DNA from: RH-AL1 sp964244495
Lineage (GTDB): Bacteria; Pseudomonadota; Alphaproteobacteria; Rhizobiales; Beijerinckiaceae
Reading direction: 5' to 3'
Assembly: GCA_964244495.1 (NCBI GenBank)
Contig: CAXTIU010000001.1
Location: forward strand, 124,001 to 188,000
Length of the DNA stretch: 64,000 nucleotides
Shown here: one piece after another, positions 24,860 through 34,962 of the stretch
How the letters are laid out: each line of letters begins with the position of its first letter
Numbering within the stretch: the stretch's first letter is position 1
Made by a program: the position numbers and the translations under genes
Notes under the pieces: model-generated
Databases searched by the model: none
What the model saw: only the letters and a program-made list of their open reading frames with translations
Told to the model about the DNA's origin: nothing

Positions 24860-25837
24860 GTGCTCGACAGGGTTCCGCTCGCGATCTTCCCGTCGCTGTC
24901 CCCCGACGCCTACGTGCCGCACGCGCTGCACCGCGACGCGCGCGACTGGCCGGAGACGAACTGCTACGTCGATGTCTGGATCGCCATCCTCCACGCGATG
25001 GGCGAGGATCCGGCCGCGGCGCTCGGCTTCACCGCCGCGCAGGATTTCGAGGGCGACCACTTCACCTTCGCCAAGTTCCCGCCCGGGGACCTGCGCGAGC
25101 AGTTCGGCCTCGACGTGCGGGAACTCGCGATCTACGACCGCCTCGAATCCCACCTCGTCGAGCAGGCGCGGCGGCGCCGCATGGTGCTGGTCGAGGTCGA
25201 CGGCTTCCACCTGCCCGACACCCGTGGCGTGTCCTACCGGCGCGAGCACGTCAAGACGACGATCGCCGTCAATCGCGTCGACCCGGCGCGCGGCGAGCTG
25301 CACTACTTCCACGGGAACGGTTTCCACGCGCTGGACGGCGACGACTACGTCGAGTTGATGCGCCTCGGGGGCCGCTCGGACGCCGACCTGTTCCCTTACG
25401 CCGAGATGGTCAAGTTCGAGGGGCGTCGAGCGTGCGACGCCGCCGCCGCGCTCGCGATCCTGCGCCGGCACGCGGCGCGTCGCCCGAGCGAGCACCCGGT
25501 CGTCGCCTTCCGCGAACGGGTCCGCGAGCAGGCGGGCGCCGCCGCCGCGCGCGACGAGGGCTTCCTGCACAGGTACGCCTTCAACACCGCGCGCCAGCTC
25601 GGCATGAATTTCGAGCTTCTCGGCCGCCACCTCTGCTGGCTCCACGACAAGCGCCTCACCGCGAGGCCGCTTGGGCCGGCGATCGAATCATGCGAGGCTT
25701 TGTCGTCCGGCGCGAAGGCGTTCCAGTTCCAACTGGCCCGCGCCGTCGCCCGCAAACGCTTCGATGGTCTCGAACCCGCCCTTGACCCCCTGGTCGACCA
25801 TTACTCGCGCATCATGGACGGCGTGGCCGCCCTTTAG
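24860..25837 (+). CDS. DUF1839 protein, possible cysteine acyltransferase
   Basis: 325 residues from a GTG only 3 bases after the ligase stop. The family has no established function. The sequence reads like a papain/C39-like or BtrH-like fold: a conserved cysteine in ETNCYVDVWIAILHAMG (C35), then LVEVDGFHLPDT (H117, D120) and REHVKTTIAVNRVDPARGELHYF (H130, D141), the usual order of Cys then His then Asp. BtrH-type enzymes move an acyl group from a carrier protein to an acceptor amine. In this cluster that would place DUF1839 after amino-acid loading. The fold and activity are inference; the gene itself is certain. Confidence 0.88.
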   Translation: MLDRVPLAIFPSLSPDAYVPHALHRDARDWPETNCYVDVWIAILHAMGEDPAAALGFTAAQDFEGDHFTFAKFPPGDLREQFGLDVRELAIYDRLESHLVEQARRRRMVLVEVDGFHLPDTRGVSYRREHVKTTIAVNRVDPARGELHYFHGNGFHALDGDDYVELMRLGGRSDADLFPYAEMVKFEGRRACDAAAALAILRRHAARRPSEHPVVAFRERVREQAGAAAARDEGFLHRYAFNTARQLGMNFELLGRHLCWLHDKRLTARPLGPAIESCEALSSGAKAFQFQLARAVARKRFDGLEPALDPLVDHYSRIMDGVAAL

Positions 25838-25879
25838 CGCGTCCGGCCGAAGCGGCGCGGCCGTGACGCGGTCGGGCCG

Positions 25880-28294
25880 ATGCTGATCGCGGATTGGGCG
25901 TTCACGCGCACGGCGCCGCACGCCTGGCCCGACCCCGCCGCGATCGCGGACGCCACCGAATGGCTGCCGGCGATCGTGCCGGGCACGCTCGGCGCCTCGC
26001 TGCGGGCGCTGGGTCTCTGGCAGCCCGACGACGACGTGGCGTTCGACGCCACGGATGCCTGGTATCGCGCGACGATCGCCGGCACCGGGCCTGCGGTGCT
26101 GCGCTTCGACAGCCTGGCGACGATCGCGGAGGTCTACCTCGACGGCGCGGCCATCCTCGCCTCCGACAGCATGTTCCTCGCCCGCGAGGTCGGCGTCGAG
26201 CTGTCCGGCACCCACGCGCTCCACATCGCGTTTCGCTCGCTCGACGCCCATCTCGCGACGAAGAAGGCGAGGGCGCGCTGGCGGCCGACCCTGATCCGCC
26301 CGCCAGGCTTGCGCCTCGTGCGCACCCTGCTGCTCGGCCACATCCCCGGCTGGGGGCCGCCGGTCCACGCGGTCGGACCCGTGCGCCCCGTGTCGCTCGT
26401 CGACGCGACGGTGCTCCGGGTCGTCGACAAACGCGTCACGACCTCCATCGACCCCGACGGGGACGGCCTCCTCGACCTCGCGATCCGCCTGTCCGGACCG
26501 ACAAGCGGATGGGTCACCGCGCGCGTCGGCGCGATCGACTTCGTCCTCGTCGACGAGGGCGACGGCGTGCTGCGCGGCCGCGCCGAGGTGCCGGACGTGG
26601 CGCGCTGGTGGCCCCACACCCACGGCACGCCGGCCCTCTACCCGCTGGTCGTCACCGTCGGCGACCGCGACTTCGACCTCGGCGCGATCGGGTTCCGCAC
26701 GCTCCAGGTCGAGCGCGACGCGGACGGCCGCGGCTTCGGGCTCGTCGTCAACGGCACCCCGGTGTTCTGCCGCGGCGCCTGCTGGACCACCGCCGACATC
26801 GTGGCCCTGCCCTTCTCGCGCGAGGCCATCCTGCCGCTGCTGACCCTGGCGCGCGACGCCGGCATGAACATGGTTCGCGTCGGCGGCACGATGGGCTACG
26901 AGGGGGATGCCTTCTACCGGCTCTGCGACGAACTCGGCCTGATGATCTGGCAGGACTTCGCCTTCGCGAACTTCGATTATCCCGCGTCCGATCCCGCCTT
27001 CCGCGCCAGCGTCGACGCGGAAGCGCGCCACTTCCTGGCGCGCACGCAGGCGTCCCCCTGCCTCGCCGTGCTCTGCGGCGCGAGCGAGGTGGCGCAGCAG
27101 GCGGCGATGCTGGGCATGCCGGCGGCGCTGTGGAGCAACGCGCTCTTCGACACCGTGCTGGCCGACGCGGTGGCGGCGCTGCGCCCCGACGTTCCCTACA
27201 CCCCCCATTCGCCCTGGGGCGGCGAACTGCCGTTCGTCGCCGACCACGGCATCAGCCACTACTACGGGGTGAGCGCCCACCGCCGGCCGATCGAGGAGGC
27301 GAGGCGGGCGCACGTGCGTTTCAGCGCGGAAAGCCTCGGCCTCGCCAACGTGCCGGACGTGGCCCCGCTCGCCCTGGAGCCGGACCGGCCGGCGATCGTC
27401 CACCCGGCCTTCGTCGAGCGCGGCGCCCACGACATCGCGGCCGGCTGGGCCTTCGAGGCGGTCCGCAACCATTACACGGAAGCGCTGTACGGTCTCGACG
27501 TCGCGCGGTTGCGGGCGGAAGACCCCGACCGCTTCCTCGATTTCGCCAGGGCGACGAGCGCGGAGGTCATGGAGGCGACCTTCGCGGAATGGCGGCGGGA
27601 GGGCTCACCCACGCGCGGCGCGCTGGTGTGGTTCCTGCGCGACCTCGCGGCCGGCGCGGGCTGGGGCGTGATCGACGCGCTGGATGCGCCGAAGGCGGCC
27701 TACTGGGGCTTGAAGCGGGCGTTCCGGCCGGTCGGCCTCGTCCTGAGCGACGAGAACCTCAACGGCCTGAAGGTCAGCCTGTTCAACGATCTCGCCGCAG
27801 CCCGCGCGGTCACGCTGACCCTCGCTTGCCTGCGCGAGGGCGAGACGGTCGTGATGAGCGCCGCCACCGACCTCGTCCTCGAACCACGGCGCACGGTCGG
27901 CTTGCCCGCCACGACGCTGTGGGGTGGCTTCTTCGATACCACCTACGCCTACCGTTTCGGCGAGCCGTCGCACGACGTGACGGTGGCCCGCCTCCTCGAT
28001 GCGGATGGCGGTCATCTTGCCGGCGCCTTCCACTTCCCCCTCGGTCGCGGCCACGAACGACACGACCTCGGCCTGACGGCGACGCTGGTCGAGGACGGCC
28101 GGGGCTGGTCCCTGGCGGTGGCGACGCGGCGCTTCGCACAGTCGGTGCGGATCGCCGGCGCCGCGCTCCGTCCGGACGACAACTGGTTCCACCTGGCGCC
28201 GGGCGCCGGGCGCGCGATCGCCCTCGGGCGATCCTCGCGGCGTCCGACCGGCACGGTCACGGCGCTGAACGGTCACGGGAGCGTCACGTGGTAG
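25880..28294 (+). CDS. Glycoside hydrolase family 2 protein (beta-mannosidase-like)
   Basis: 804 residues. Residues 1-165 resemble the jelly-roll sugar-binding domain; a beta-sandwich follows; the TIM barrel starts near residue 285. NMVRVGGTMGYEGDAFYRLCDELGLMIWQDFAFANFDYP (330-368) is the beta-mannosidase pattern. The predicted acid/base is E403 (CGASEV) and the nucleophile E484 (FSAESLG). No signal peptide is seen, so it acts in the cytoplasm, unusual for a polysaccharide-degrading enzyme. It begins 42 bases after DUF1839 on the same strand and looks like the last gene of the unit. It may hydrolyse or transfer a glycosyl group of the product of the cluster. Confidence 0.9.
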   Translation: MLIADWAFTRTAPHAWPDPAAIADATEWLPAIVPGTLGASLRALGLWQPDDDVAFDATDAWYRATIAGTGPAVLRFDSLATIAEVYLDGAAILASDSMFLAREVGVELSGTHALHIAFRSLDAHLATKKARARWRPTLIRPPGLRLVRTLLLGHIPGWGPPVHAVGPVRPVSLVDATVLRVVDKRVTTSIDPDGDGLLDLAIRLSGPTSGWVTARVGAIDFVLVDEGDGVLRGRAEVPDVARWWPHTHGTPALYPLVVTVGDRDFDLGAIGFRTLQVERDADGRGFGLVVNGTPVFCRGACWTTADIVALPFSREAILPLLTLARDAGMNMVRVGGTMGYEGDAFYRLCDELGLMIWQDFAFANFDYPASDPAFRASVDAEARHFLARTQASPCLAVLCGASEVAQQAAMLGMPAALWSNALFDTVLADAVAALRPDVPYTPHSPWGGELPFVADHGISHYYGVSAHRRPIEEARRAHVRFSAESLGLANVPDVAPLALEPDRPAIVHPAFVERGAHDIAAGWAFEAVRNHYTEALYGLDVARLRAEDPDRFLDFARATSAEVMEATFAEWRREGSPTRGALVWFLRDLAAGAGWGVIDALDAPKAAYWGLKRAFRPVGLVLSDENLNGLKVSLFNDLAAARAVTLTLACLREGETVVMSAATDLVLEPRRTVGLPATTLWGGFFDTTYAYRFGEPSHDVTVARLLDADGGHLAGAFHFPLGRGHERHDLGLTATLVEDGRGWSLAVATRRFAQSVRIAGAALRPDDNWFHLAPGAGRAIALGRSSRRPTGTVTALNGHGSVTW

Positions 28295-28412
28295 GCCGCC
28301 GAACGACGGTCTCCGCGACGCCCTCGGCGGATCGACGCCGTAGATTTGTTCCGTCGTGAAACGACCGGCGCGAGACGGCGTTCTGCGAAGGCGAAGCGAA
28401 GGAACGACGCTG

Positions 28413-28679
28413 GTGCTCCACTACCTCTACGTCATTATCATAGGTTTCATCGCCGGCCTGATCGCCCGCTTCATCATGCCGGGACCGAACGATCCAGGCG
28501 GCTTCGTCATGACCACGATCCTTGGGATCGTCGGATCCGTCGTCGCCAACTTCGTCGCCGTCAAGGTCGGCTGGGTCCAAGGCAGCGAGGGAACGAGCCT
28601 GCTGAGCGGTATCGTGGGCGCCGTCATCATCCTCTTCGTCTACCACCTGATCACGAACCGCTCCGCCAACGCCGTCTGA
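28413..28679 (+). CDS. GlsB/YeaQ/YmgE-family small membrane protein
   Basis: 88 residues from a GTG; AAGGA lies 10 bases upstream. Three membrane segments: LYVIIIGFIAGLIARFIM, GFVMTTILGIVGSVVANFVA and LLSGIVGAVIILFVYHLI. The GLIARFIMPG motif after the first segment is diagnostic for this transglycosylase-associated / stress-induced family. Members respond to envelope or general stress; the molecular role is unknown. Upstream ATG at 28356 is less likely because it adds a basic non-conserved extension. Confidence 0.88.
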   Translation: MLHYLYVIIIGFIAGLIARFIMPGPNDPGGFVMTTILGIVGSVVANFVAVKVGWVQGSEGTSLLSGIVGAVIILFVYHLITNRSANAV

Positions 28680-28722
28680 TCTCGACCGCGCGGGACGGCT
28701 TCCGCCCGCCCTCGTCCGACGG

Positions 28723-29010
28723 CTACTTGGCCGAGCCGCCGCCGGTCGCCGACGGGGGGATGACCGGGGTCGAGTTCGGGCGCGGGTCGGGCGCCGACTT
28801 GCCGATGCCGGGATCGACGTCGCCTCTCGGCGTGATGACCCCGCCGCTGTGGCTGAGCTTGCTGCTGAGGTCGCCGCCGCCGCTGTCCTGCAGGCTCGTC
28901 GGCGCCTGCTTCTCCGCCGGGGCGCTGTCCGGCGACGTCGTCTGCGCCGTCGCCGCCGTGGCGGCGAGGAACGCGAGCACGGCGACGGCGATGCCGGTAT
29001 TCTGATGCAT
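28723..29010 (-). CDS. Small exported protein of unknown function
   Basis: 95 residues: a clear signal peptide (GIAVAVLAFLAATAATAQ, cleavage after TAQ near residue 23), then a short Ser/Pro/Gly-rich mature part. It has no recognised domain. GGAGA lies about 7 bases before the ATG. An EcfG-type promoter 36 bases upstream puts it in the general stress regulon by inference. It is convergent with the GlsB-type gene, which belongs to the same class of stress genes. Confidence 0.75.
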   Translation of the reverse strand: MHQNTGIAVAVLAFLAATAATAQTTSPDSAPAEKQAPTSLQDSGGGDLSSKLSHSGGVITPRGDVDPGIGKSAPDPRPNSTPVIPPSATGGGSAK

Positions 29011-29045
29011 GGGATGTCTCCGTTTATCTCCGGTCGTGGGGATCG

Positions 29046-29070
29046 AACGTCCCGCCGTCCCGCCTGTTCC
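29046..29070 (-). promoter_or_regulatory. EcfG-type general stress promoter
   Basis: On the minus strand GGAAC (complement of 29066-29070) is followed after exactly 16 bases by CGTT (complement of 29046-29049). This is an exact match to the alphaproteobacterial sigma-EcfG consensus GGAAC-N16/17-CGTT, 36 bases upstream of the ATG of the small exported protein. Confidence 0.8.
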
Positions 29071-29243
29071 TGCCGGTCGCGCGGGGCGGGCGAGGCCCGC
29101 GACGCCCCGATCGGAGGCCAGCCTTCCGCGCGCGCGGCGAAGGGGAGGAAAATCTGGCGCGATGATCGGATCATCGAGAATTCCGCTCCCTCGCAATTCG
29201 CGCAGGCATGGCTTATTTTTCGGATCGAAGGTTGCGAGGCCCC

Positions 29244-29510
29244 ATGTCGAAGATGATCAGCGCGAACGACCTCGCGACAGGCGCCGTTGTGTTCCTCGGA
29301 ACGGCCGGAACGTGGGTGGGGGCGGTTGATCAGGCCGCGGCGTACGCCGACGACGCGGCGGCGGAAGACGGCCTCGCGATCGCTCGACGCGACGTCAGGC
29401 GCAACCTGATCGTCGATCCCTTCGTCACCGAGAAGGGGAACGACGGCAAGATGACGTTGCGCGACTCCATCCGTGCCAACGGTCCGACGATCGATTATCG
29501 CGTTCCATGA
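29244..29510 (+). CDS. DUF2849 protein of the sulfite reductase operon
   Basis: 88 residues. MSKMISANDLATGAVVFLGTAGTWV at the N-terminus and IVDPFVTE in the middle are typical of DUF2849. The gene is usually found, as here, directly before sulfite reductase in Rhizobiales; its role is not known. GCGAGG precedes the ATG at 29244; the upstream ATG at 29208 adds no conserved sequence. Confidence 0.88.
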   Translation: MSKMISANDLATGAVVFLGTAGTWVGAVDQAAAYADDAAAEDGLAIARRDVRRNLIVDPFVTEKGNDGKMTLRDSIRANGPTIDYRVP

Positions 29511-29572
29511 CGGGTCGAGGACGTCGAGCCGCGCGGCGACGGGCGGTCGAACGGTCGAGGAGTTGAACATCG

Positions 29573-31231
<1,659 letters not shown>

Positions 31232-31261
31232 CGCCCGCGTGGCACGACGGGTCGGCGCCTG

Positions 31262-31744
31262 ATGGCCTACTTCGCCAAGGGCGTCTTCGCCGCCGATCCC
31301 TGGGCCCGACGCGAGATCCTCACCGTCGCCGAGCTCAGGGAAAGGGGCGATGCGCGCCCGACGCCGCTCGGGCTGCGGCTGGAGCCCGGATGTCCCGTGG
31401 AGACCATCGCCGACGCGCTTCCCGCCGTGACCCTCGTCGCCATCGCGTTCCCGAAGTTCGTCGACGGGCGCGGTTACTCGATGGGCTGGTTGCTCCGCTC
31501 GCGCTTCGGCTACGAGGGCGAGATGCGCGCGACCGGCGACGTGCTGTTCGACGAATTGCAGTTCATGACCCGTTGCGGCTTCGACAGCTTCGAGATCACC
31601 GATACGGCGACGCTCGACCTGCTCCGGGCGGGTCGTGGGCCAAGCGCTTTCAACCGCTTCTACCAGCCAGGCCTGGAACGCGAGATCCCGGAAGGAACGC
31701 GGCCCTGGGCGCGCCGCCTGCCGCCCGCAGGGGCGGGAACCTAG
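31262..31744 (+). CDS. DUF934 protein of the sulfite reductase operon
   Basis: 160 residues with the DUF934 core VALIAFPKFVDGRGYSMGWLLRSRFGYEGEMRATGDVLFDELQFMTRCGFDSFEI. It follows cysI by 30 bases. The family is almost always next to sulfite reductase or APS reductase genes and is thought to be an accessory factor; no activity is established. Confidence 0.93.
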   Translation: MAYFAKGVFAADPWARREILTVAELRERGDARPTPLGLRLEPGCPVETIADALPAVTLVAIAFPKFVDGRGYSMGWLLRSRFGYEGEMRATGDVLFDELQFMTRCGFDSFEITDTATLDLLRAGRGPSAFNRFYQPGLEREIPEGTRPWARRLPPAGAGT

Positions 31745-31805
31745 CTCCGGGCGGCCGGTTGATCGGCCATTCCTGTCCATCACCGGCGGACGACGGAGGC
31801 TCGGC

Positions 31806-32369
31806 ATGCCCAGCATCAAGCAGGCGAATATCCTCATCATGGCCACCGACGGCTATGAGCAGTCCGAGCTGACCGTCCCGCTCGAGAAGCTGAAGGCGGC
31901 TGGCGCCACCGTCCACATCGCCGCCCCCAAGCTCGGCGAGATCAAAGGCTGGGACAAGACGAACTGGGGTTCCAGCGTCACCGTCGACATGAAGATCGAC
32001 GACGTCGACGCCGACGACTTCGACGCGCTCGTGCTGCCCGGCGGCCAGATGAATCCGGACGCGCTGCGAATGAACGAGAAGGCGGTGGAACTCGTGCTCG
32101 ACTTCCTCGACAGCGAGAAGGTCGTCGCCGCCATCTGCCACGCACCCTGGCTGCTGGTCGAGGCGGATGCCGTGGAAGGACGCACCTTGACGTCGTGGCC
32201 CTCGGTGAAGACCGACATCGAGAACGCTGGCGGCGATTGGGTGGACGAGGAGGTCGTGGTCGACGACAACATCATCACGAGCCGCTCGCCGAAGGACCTC
32301 GATGCCTTCGTGGCCAAGATCATCGAAGAGGTCGAAGCGAGCGAGGGCGACTTCCGCCGCACCGCGTGA
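31806..32369 (+). CDS. DJ-1/PfpI-family protein (type 1 glutamine amidotransferase-like)
   Basis: 187 residues. C111 in the nucleophile elbow AAICHAPWLL is followed by H112; E18 in TDGYEQSEL is placed as the family acidic partner. GGAGG lies about 7 bases before the ATG. PfpI-like members act as deglycases, chaperones or stress peptidases; which applies is not evident. It lies 61 bases after the sulfur genes and may be in its own unit. Confidence 0.92.
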   Translation: MPSIKQANILIMATDGYEQSELTVPLEKLKAAGATVHIAAPKLGEIKGWDKTNWGSSVTVDMKIDDVDADDFDALVLPGGQMNPDALRMNEKAVELVLDFLDSEKVVAAICHAPWLLVEADAVEGRTLTSWPSVKTDIENAGGDWVDEEVVVDDNIITSRSPKDLDAFVAKIIEEVEASEGDFRRTA

Positions 32370-32486
32370 GCGCCGCGGCGGCGACCCGTGCCGCCCCGGC
32401 GAAGGGGCCTCGTCGCCGGTCGTCCGGCGACCGCCTCGGGAGAGCACATCGTCACCTCGATCAGCACCCCAAGTCTGGAACGCACG

Positions 32487-32891
32487 ATGCTCGTAGAACT
32501 CGCCCCCGAAAAGGTCTGCTTCCTCATCGTCAAGCTGCGGGAGTTCGGCGTCCAGGCCGAGCCGAACCTCGGTGGCGGATCGGACGCGACCGATGACAAG
32601 TTCGTCGCCGTCTTCGAGAACGAGGCGGACCCTTCCGTCGTGAGCGAGGCGGAGGGCCTGATCGAGGCCATGAACACGGACGAGCAACGCGAACTGATCG
32701 CCCTGAGCCTCGTCGGAGGCGGCGAATACGCCAAGGACGAGTGGAACGACGCCTTGGAGGCGGCGGTGTCGCACCCCGAGCCGACCACCTCGGCCTTCCT
32801 CCTCGGTAACCCGACGGTGTCGGACGCTCTCGAGGAAGGTTTGTCGATGTACGGCTTCTCGTGCTCGGACTTCGAGACCAGCCGCCTCTAG
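32487..32891 (+). CDS. DUF3775 protein
   Basis: 134 residues starting MLVELAPEKVCFLIVKLREF, with LIALSLVGGGEYAKDEWNDALE and TTSAFLLGNPTVSDALEEGLSMYGFSC, the conserved ends of DUF3775. It is acidic, cytoplasmic and of unknown function; the family is common in alphaproteobacteria. An in-frame ATG-less extension reaches 32388 but lacks similarity. Confidence 0.88.
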   Translation: MLVELAPEKVCFLIVKLREFGVQAEPNLGGGSDATDDKFVAVFENEADPSVVSEAEGLIEAMNTDEQRELIALSLVGGGEYAKDEWNDALEAAVSHPEPTTSAFLLGNPTVSDALEEGLSMYGFSCSDFETSRL

Positions 32892-32940
32892 ACCGCTGGC
32901 GTCGGCGGTGGACGGCCCCTGCGGAGCGCTTGCCGCGCGT

Positions 32941-33261
32941 TCACTCGGCGCGTTCGCCCAGGGAGGTGCGGCGGCTGTCGGCTGACGCCGTGTCGCTCAA
33001 CGTGGTGCACAGGATGCGATGGAGGCCGGCGAGCAGGGGCTCCTGGGCGTTGGTCATGGCGGCGACCACGGAGCGCAACTCGCCCTCGTCGCCCTGCCGC
33101 ACGAAACGCCTGACGGACAGGGCCGTGAAGCGGCCGACCGTCATGCCGTTGCTCGTCGCGGCCTCCGCCACGTCGCCGGCGAAGCGCCGGCCGATGCTGG
33201 CGACCGCCGCCTGCGCGACGCTCTCGTTGACACAGGTGCGGACGATCTCTTCGATAAGCAT
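32941..33261 (-). CDS. Conserved hypothetical protein
   Basis: 106 residues, mostly helical: MLIEEIVRTCVNESVAQAAVASIGRRFAGDVAEAA, then MTVGRFTALSVRRFVRQGDEGEL and a C-terminal ADSRRTSLGERAE. Codon use is like the neighbours and the frame is clean. No domain is recognised. It stands alone, convergent with DUF3775. Confidence 0.65.
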   Translation of the reverse strand: MLIEEIVRTCVNESVAQAAVASIGRRFAGDVAEAATSNGMTVGRFTALSVRRFVRQGDEGELRSVVAAMTNAQEPLLAGLHRILCTTLSDTASADSRRTSLGERAE

Positions 33262-33463
33262 ATCGAATTTCCCACCGGAACTTCATGGATGACGCAAGAT
33301 ACGCCCACTCGACCGCATCGCGACGCCGGTGTTCGTCAACCGGGATCGGCGTGAACGCGGCATTCGCCACACTGTCGGAGGAAGCCGTCAGAAAAATGAC
33401 GGTCGAGAAAGCCGTCTCAGTTTGGAGATGTTACAGGTAAGGAGATCGCGAGATCATCTACAC

Positions 33464-34198
33464 TTACCTTATCTTTCGACAGAGATGGTCGAGGAACGCC
33501 CGTACGGCGTCCGGGTCGGCGAGGCGCCGCGCGGCGAGGCTCGGTCCCGTCCCGACCTTCACCGCCACGCCGCCCAGCGCCAGTACCATCTCGAAGCCGT
33601 GCTCGTCCGTCAGGTCGTCGCCCACGAACAGCGGCACACGGCCGGCGAAGGGCGCACTCCCCATCAGGCGCGCGATCGCGACGCCCTTGTCGACGTTGGC
33701 CGGCTTCACCTCGGCGACCATCTTGCCGCGCTGTACCATCAGGTCCTGTCCGGCGATGAGACCGTCGAGGAAGCGCAGCACCTCGCCTTCCCGTTCCGGG
33801 GCGCGGCGATAATGGATGGCGAAGGTCGAACGCCCTTTCGGCTCGAGCCATAGCCCGGTGCGCGCGACGTAGGCTTCGGCCTCGGCCCGGATCGCGAGGA
33901 TCGGGCCCTCGCCACCCACCGTCTCGCGACCGTCGGCGAAGCGAAGCTCGGCGCCGTGCACGCCACCGGCCGGCAGGACGAGCGGGGCGACGATCCGGTC
34001 GAGGTCGGCGATCAGCCGGCCGCTGACCAGTGCCAGCGCGCCGCCGGCCGCCTCGCGCAGCCGTCCCAGCAGGTCGAGCAGCGCCGGATCCGCGACGACG
34101 TCCTGCGGATGGTCCTTGAACCCGAGCAAGGTCCCGTCGACGTCGAGGAAGACGGCCGCGCGGGCCGGTGCGATGTCGTCCCACCATGTCTCGACCAT
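33464..34198 (-). CDS. otsB: Trehalose-6-phosphate phosphatase
   Basis: 244 residues, HAD fold with motif I FLDVDGTLLGF, LALVSGRLIADLD (motif II region), VHGAELR and GDDLTDEHGFEMV (motif IV). KPANVDKGVAIARLM carries the motif III lysine. These are the OtsB signatures: it releases trehalose from trehalose-6-phosphate, a stress and compatible-solute pathway. No otsA is adjacent. ATG at 34198 is used because GGGAG lies 8 bases upstream; two further in-frame ATGs lie at 34204 and 34216. Confidence 0.93.
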   Translation of the reverse strand: MVETWWDDIAPARAAVFLDVDGTLLGFKDHPQDVVADPALLDLLGRLREAAGGALALVSGRLIADLDRIVAPLVLPAGGVHGAELRFADGRETVGGEGPILAIRAEAEAYVARTGLWLEPKGRSTFAIHYRRAPEREGEVLRFLDGLIAGQDLMVQRGKMVAEVKPANVDKGVAIARLMGSAPFAGRVPLFVGDDLTDEHGFEMVLALGGVAVKVGTGPSLAARRLADPDAVRAFLDHLCRKIR

Positions 34199-34281
34199 CG
34201 CCATGTCTCCCGCCATCCCCGTGCTCGCGCCGCCACTCCGTGACCTTGCCGTTCCCGGCGGTTTGATGACAAGACGCCATC

Positions 34282-34959
34282 ATGGAACCCCTGGACGACG
34301 CGTCACGCCTTCGCACCGCCCTCGTCGCGGCCAACCTTCAGCTCGTGCGCGACGGCCTCAACCAGGGCACGTCGGGCAACCTCAGCGTCCGCCACGGCGA
34401 TCACCTGCTGATCACGCCCTCCGGCGTGCCGGCCGACCGGGTGGAGGCATCGATGATCGCCGCCATGCCGCTCGCCGGCGATGGGGAATGGAGCGGCCCC
34501 GCCAAGCCGTCGAGCGAGTGGCGCCTCCATCGCGACATCCTCGTCGCGAGACCCGATGTCGGGGCGGTGGTCCACACCCACTCCCTCTACGCGACCGTGC
34601 TGGCGACGCAGCATCGCCCCATCCCCGCGCTGCACTACATGGTCGCCGCCTTCGGTGGTCCCCTCGTTCGCTGCACGCCCTACGCCCCCTTCGGCACGCA
34701 GGCGCTGTCCGACCTCGTCGTCTCCCATCTCGGGGACGGCCATGGTGTGCTGCTCGGCAACCACGGCATGGTCGCGACCGGGACGACGCTGGAGCAGGCG
34801 ATGTGGCGGGCGGCCGAACTGGAGCTGCTCGCCAGGACCACCGTCCTGGCCACCCTCGGGAGCACGCCGCCGGTGATCCTTGCCGACGACGAGATCGCCC
34901 GGACCGTCGCGCGCTTCGCCGACTACGGCCTGAACACGGCGCCGGCCGCGGACCGATGA
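34282..34959 (+). CDS. Class II aldolase/adducin-family protein
   Basis: 225 residues. GTSGNLSVR (29-37) binds substrate phosphate; zinc ligands are H98, H100 (VHTHS) and H161 (GNHGMV); E79 is the likely acid/base. The pattern fits fuculose-, rhamnulose- or ribulose-phosphate aldolases or epimerases; the sugar is not evident. It is divergent from otsB and ends 3 bases before the convergent VOC gene. Confidence 0.9.
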   Translation: MEPLDDASRLRTALVAANLQLVRDGLNQGTSGNLSVRHGDHLLITPSGVPADRVEASMIAAMPLAGDGEWSGPAKPSSEWRLHRDILVARPDVGAVVHTHSLYATVLATQHRPIPALHYMVAAFGGPLVRCTPYAPFGTQALSDLVVSHLGDGHGVLLGNHGMVATGTTLEQAMWRAAELELLARTTVLATLGSTPPVILADDEIARTVARFADYGLNTAPAADR

Positions 34960-34962
34960 GCC

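Noticed and set aside
22541..25645. Long minus-strand open frame opposite the carrier cluster
   Set aside because: It mirrors four well-supported genes and has the His/Arg/Gly-rich composition of a shadow frame.
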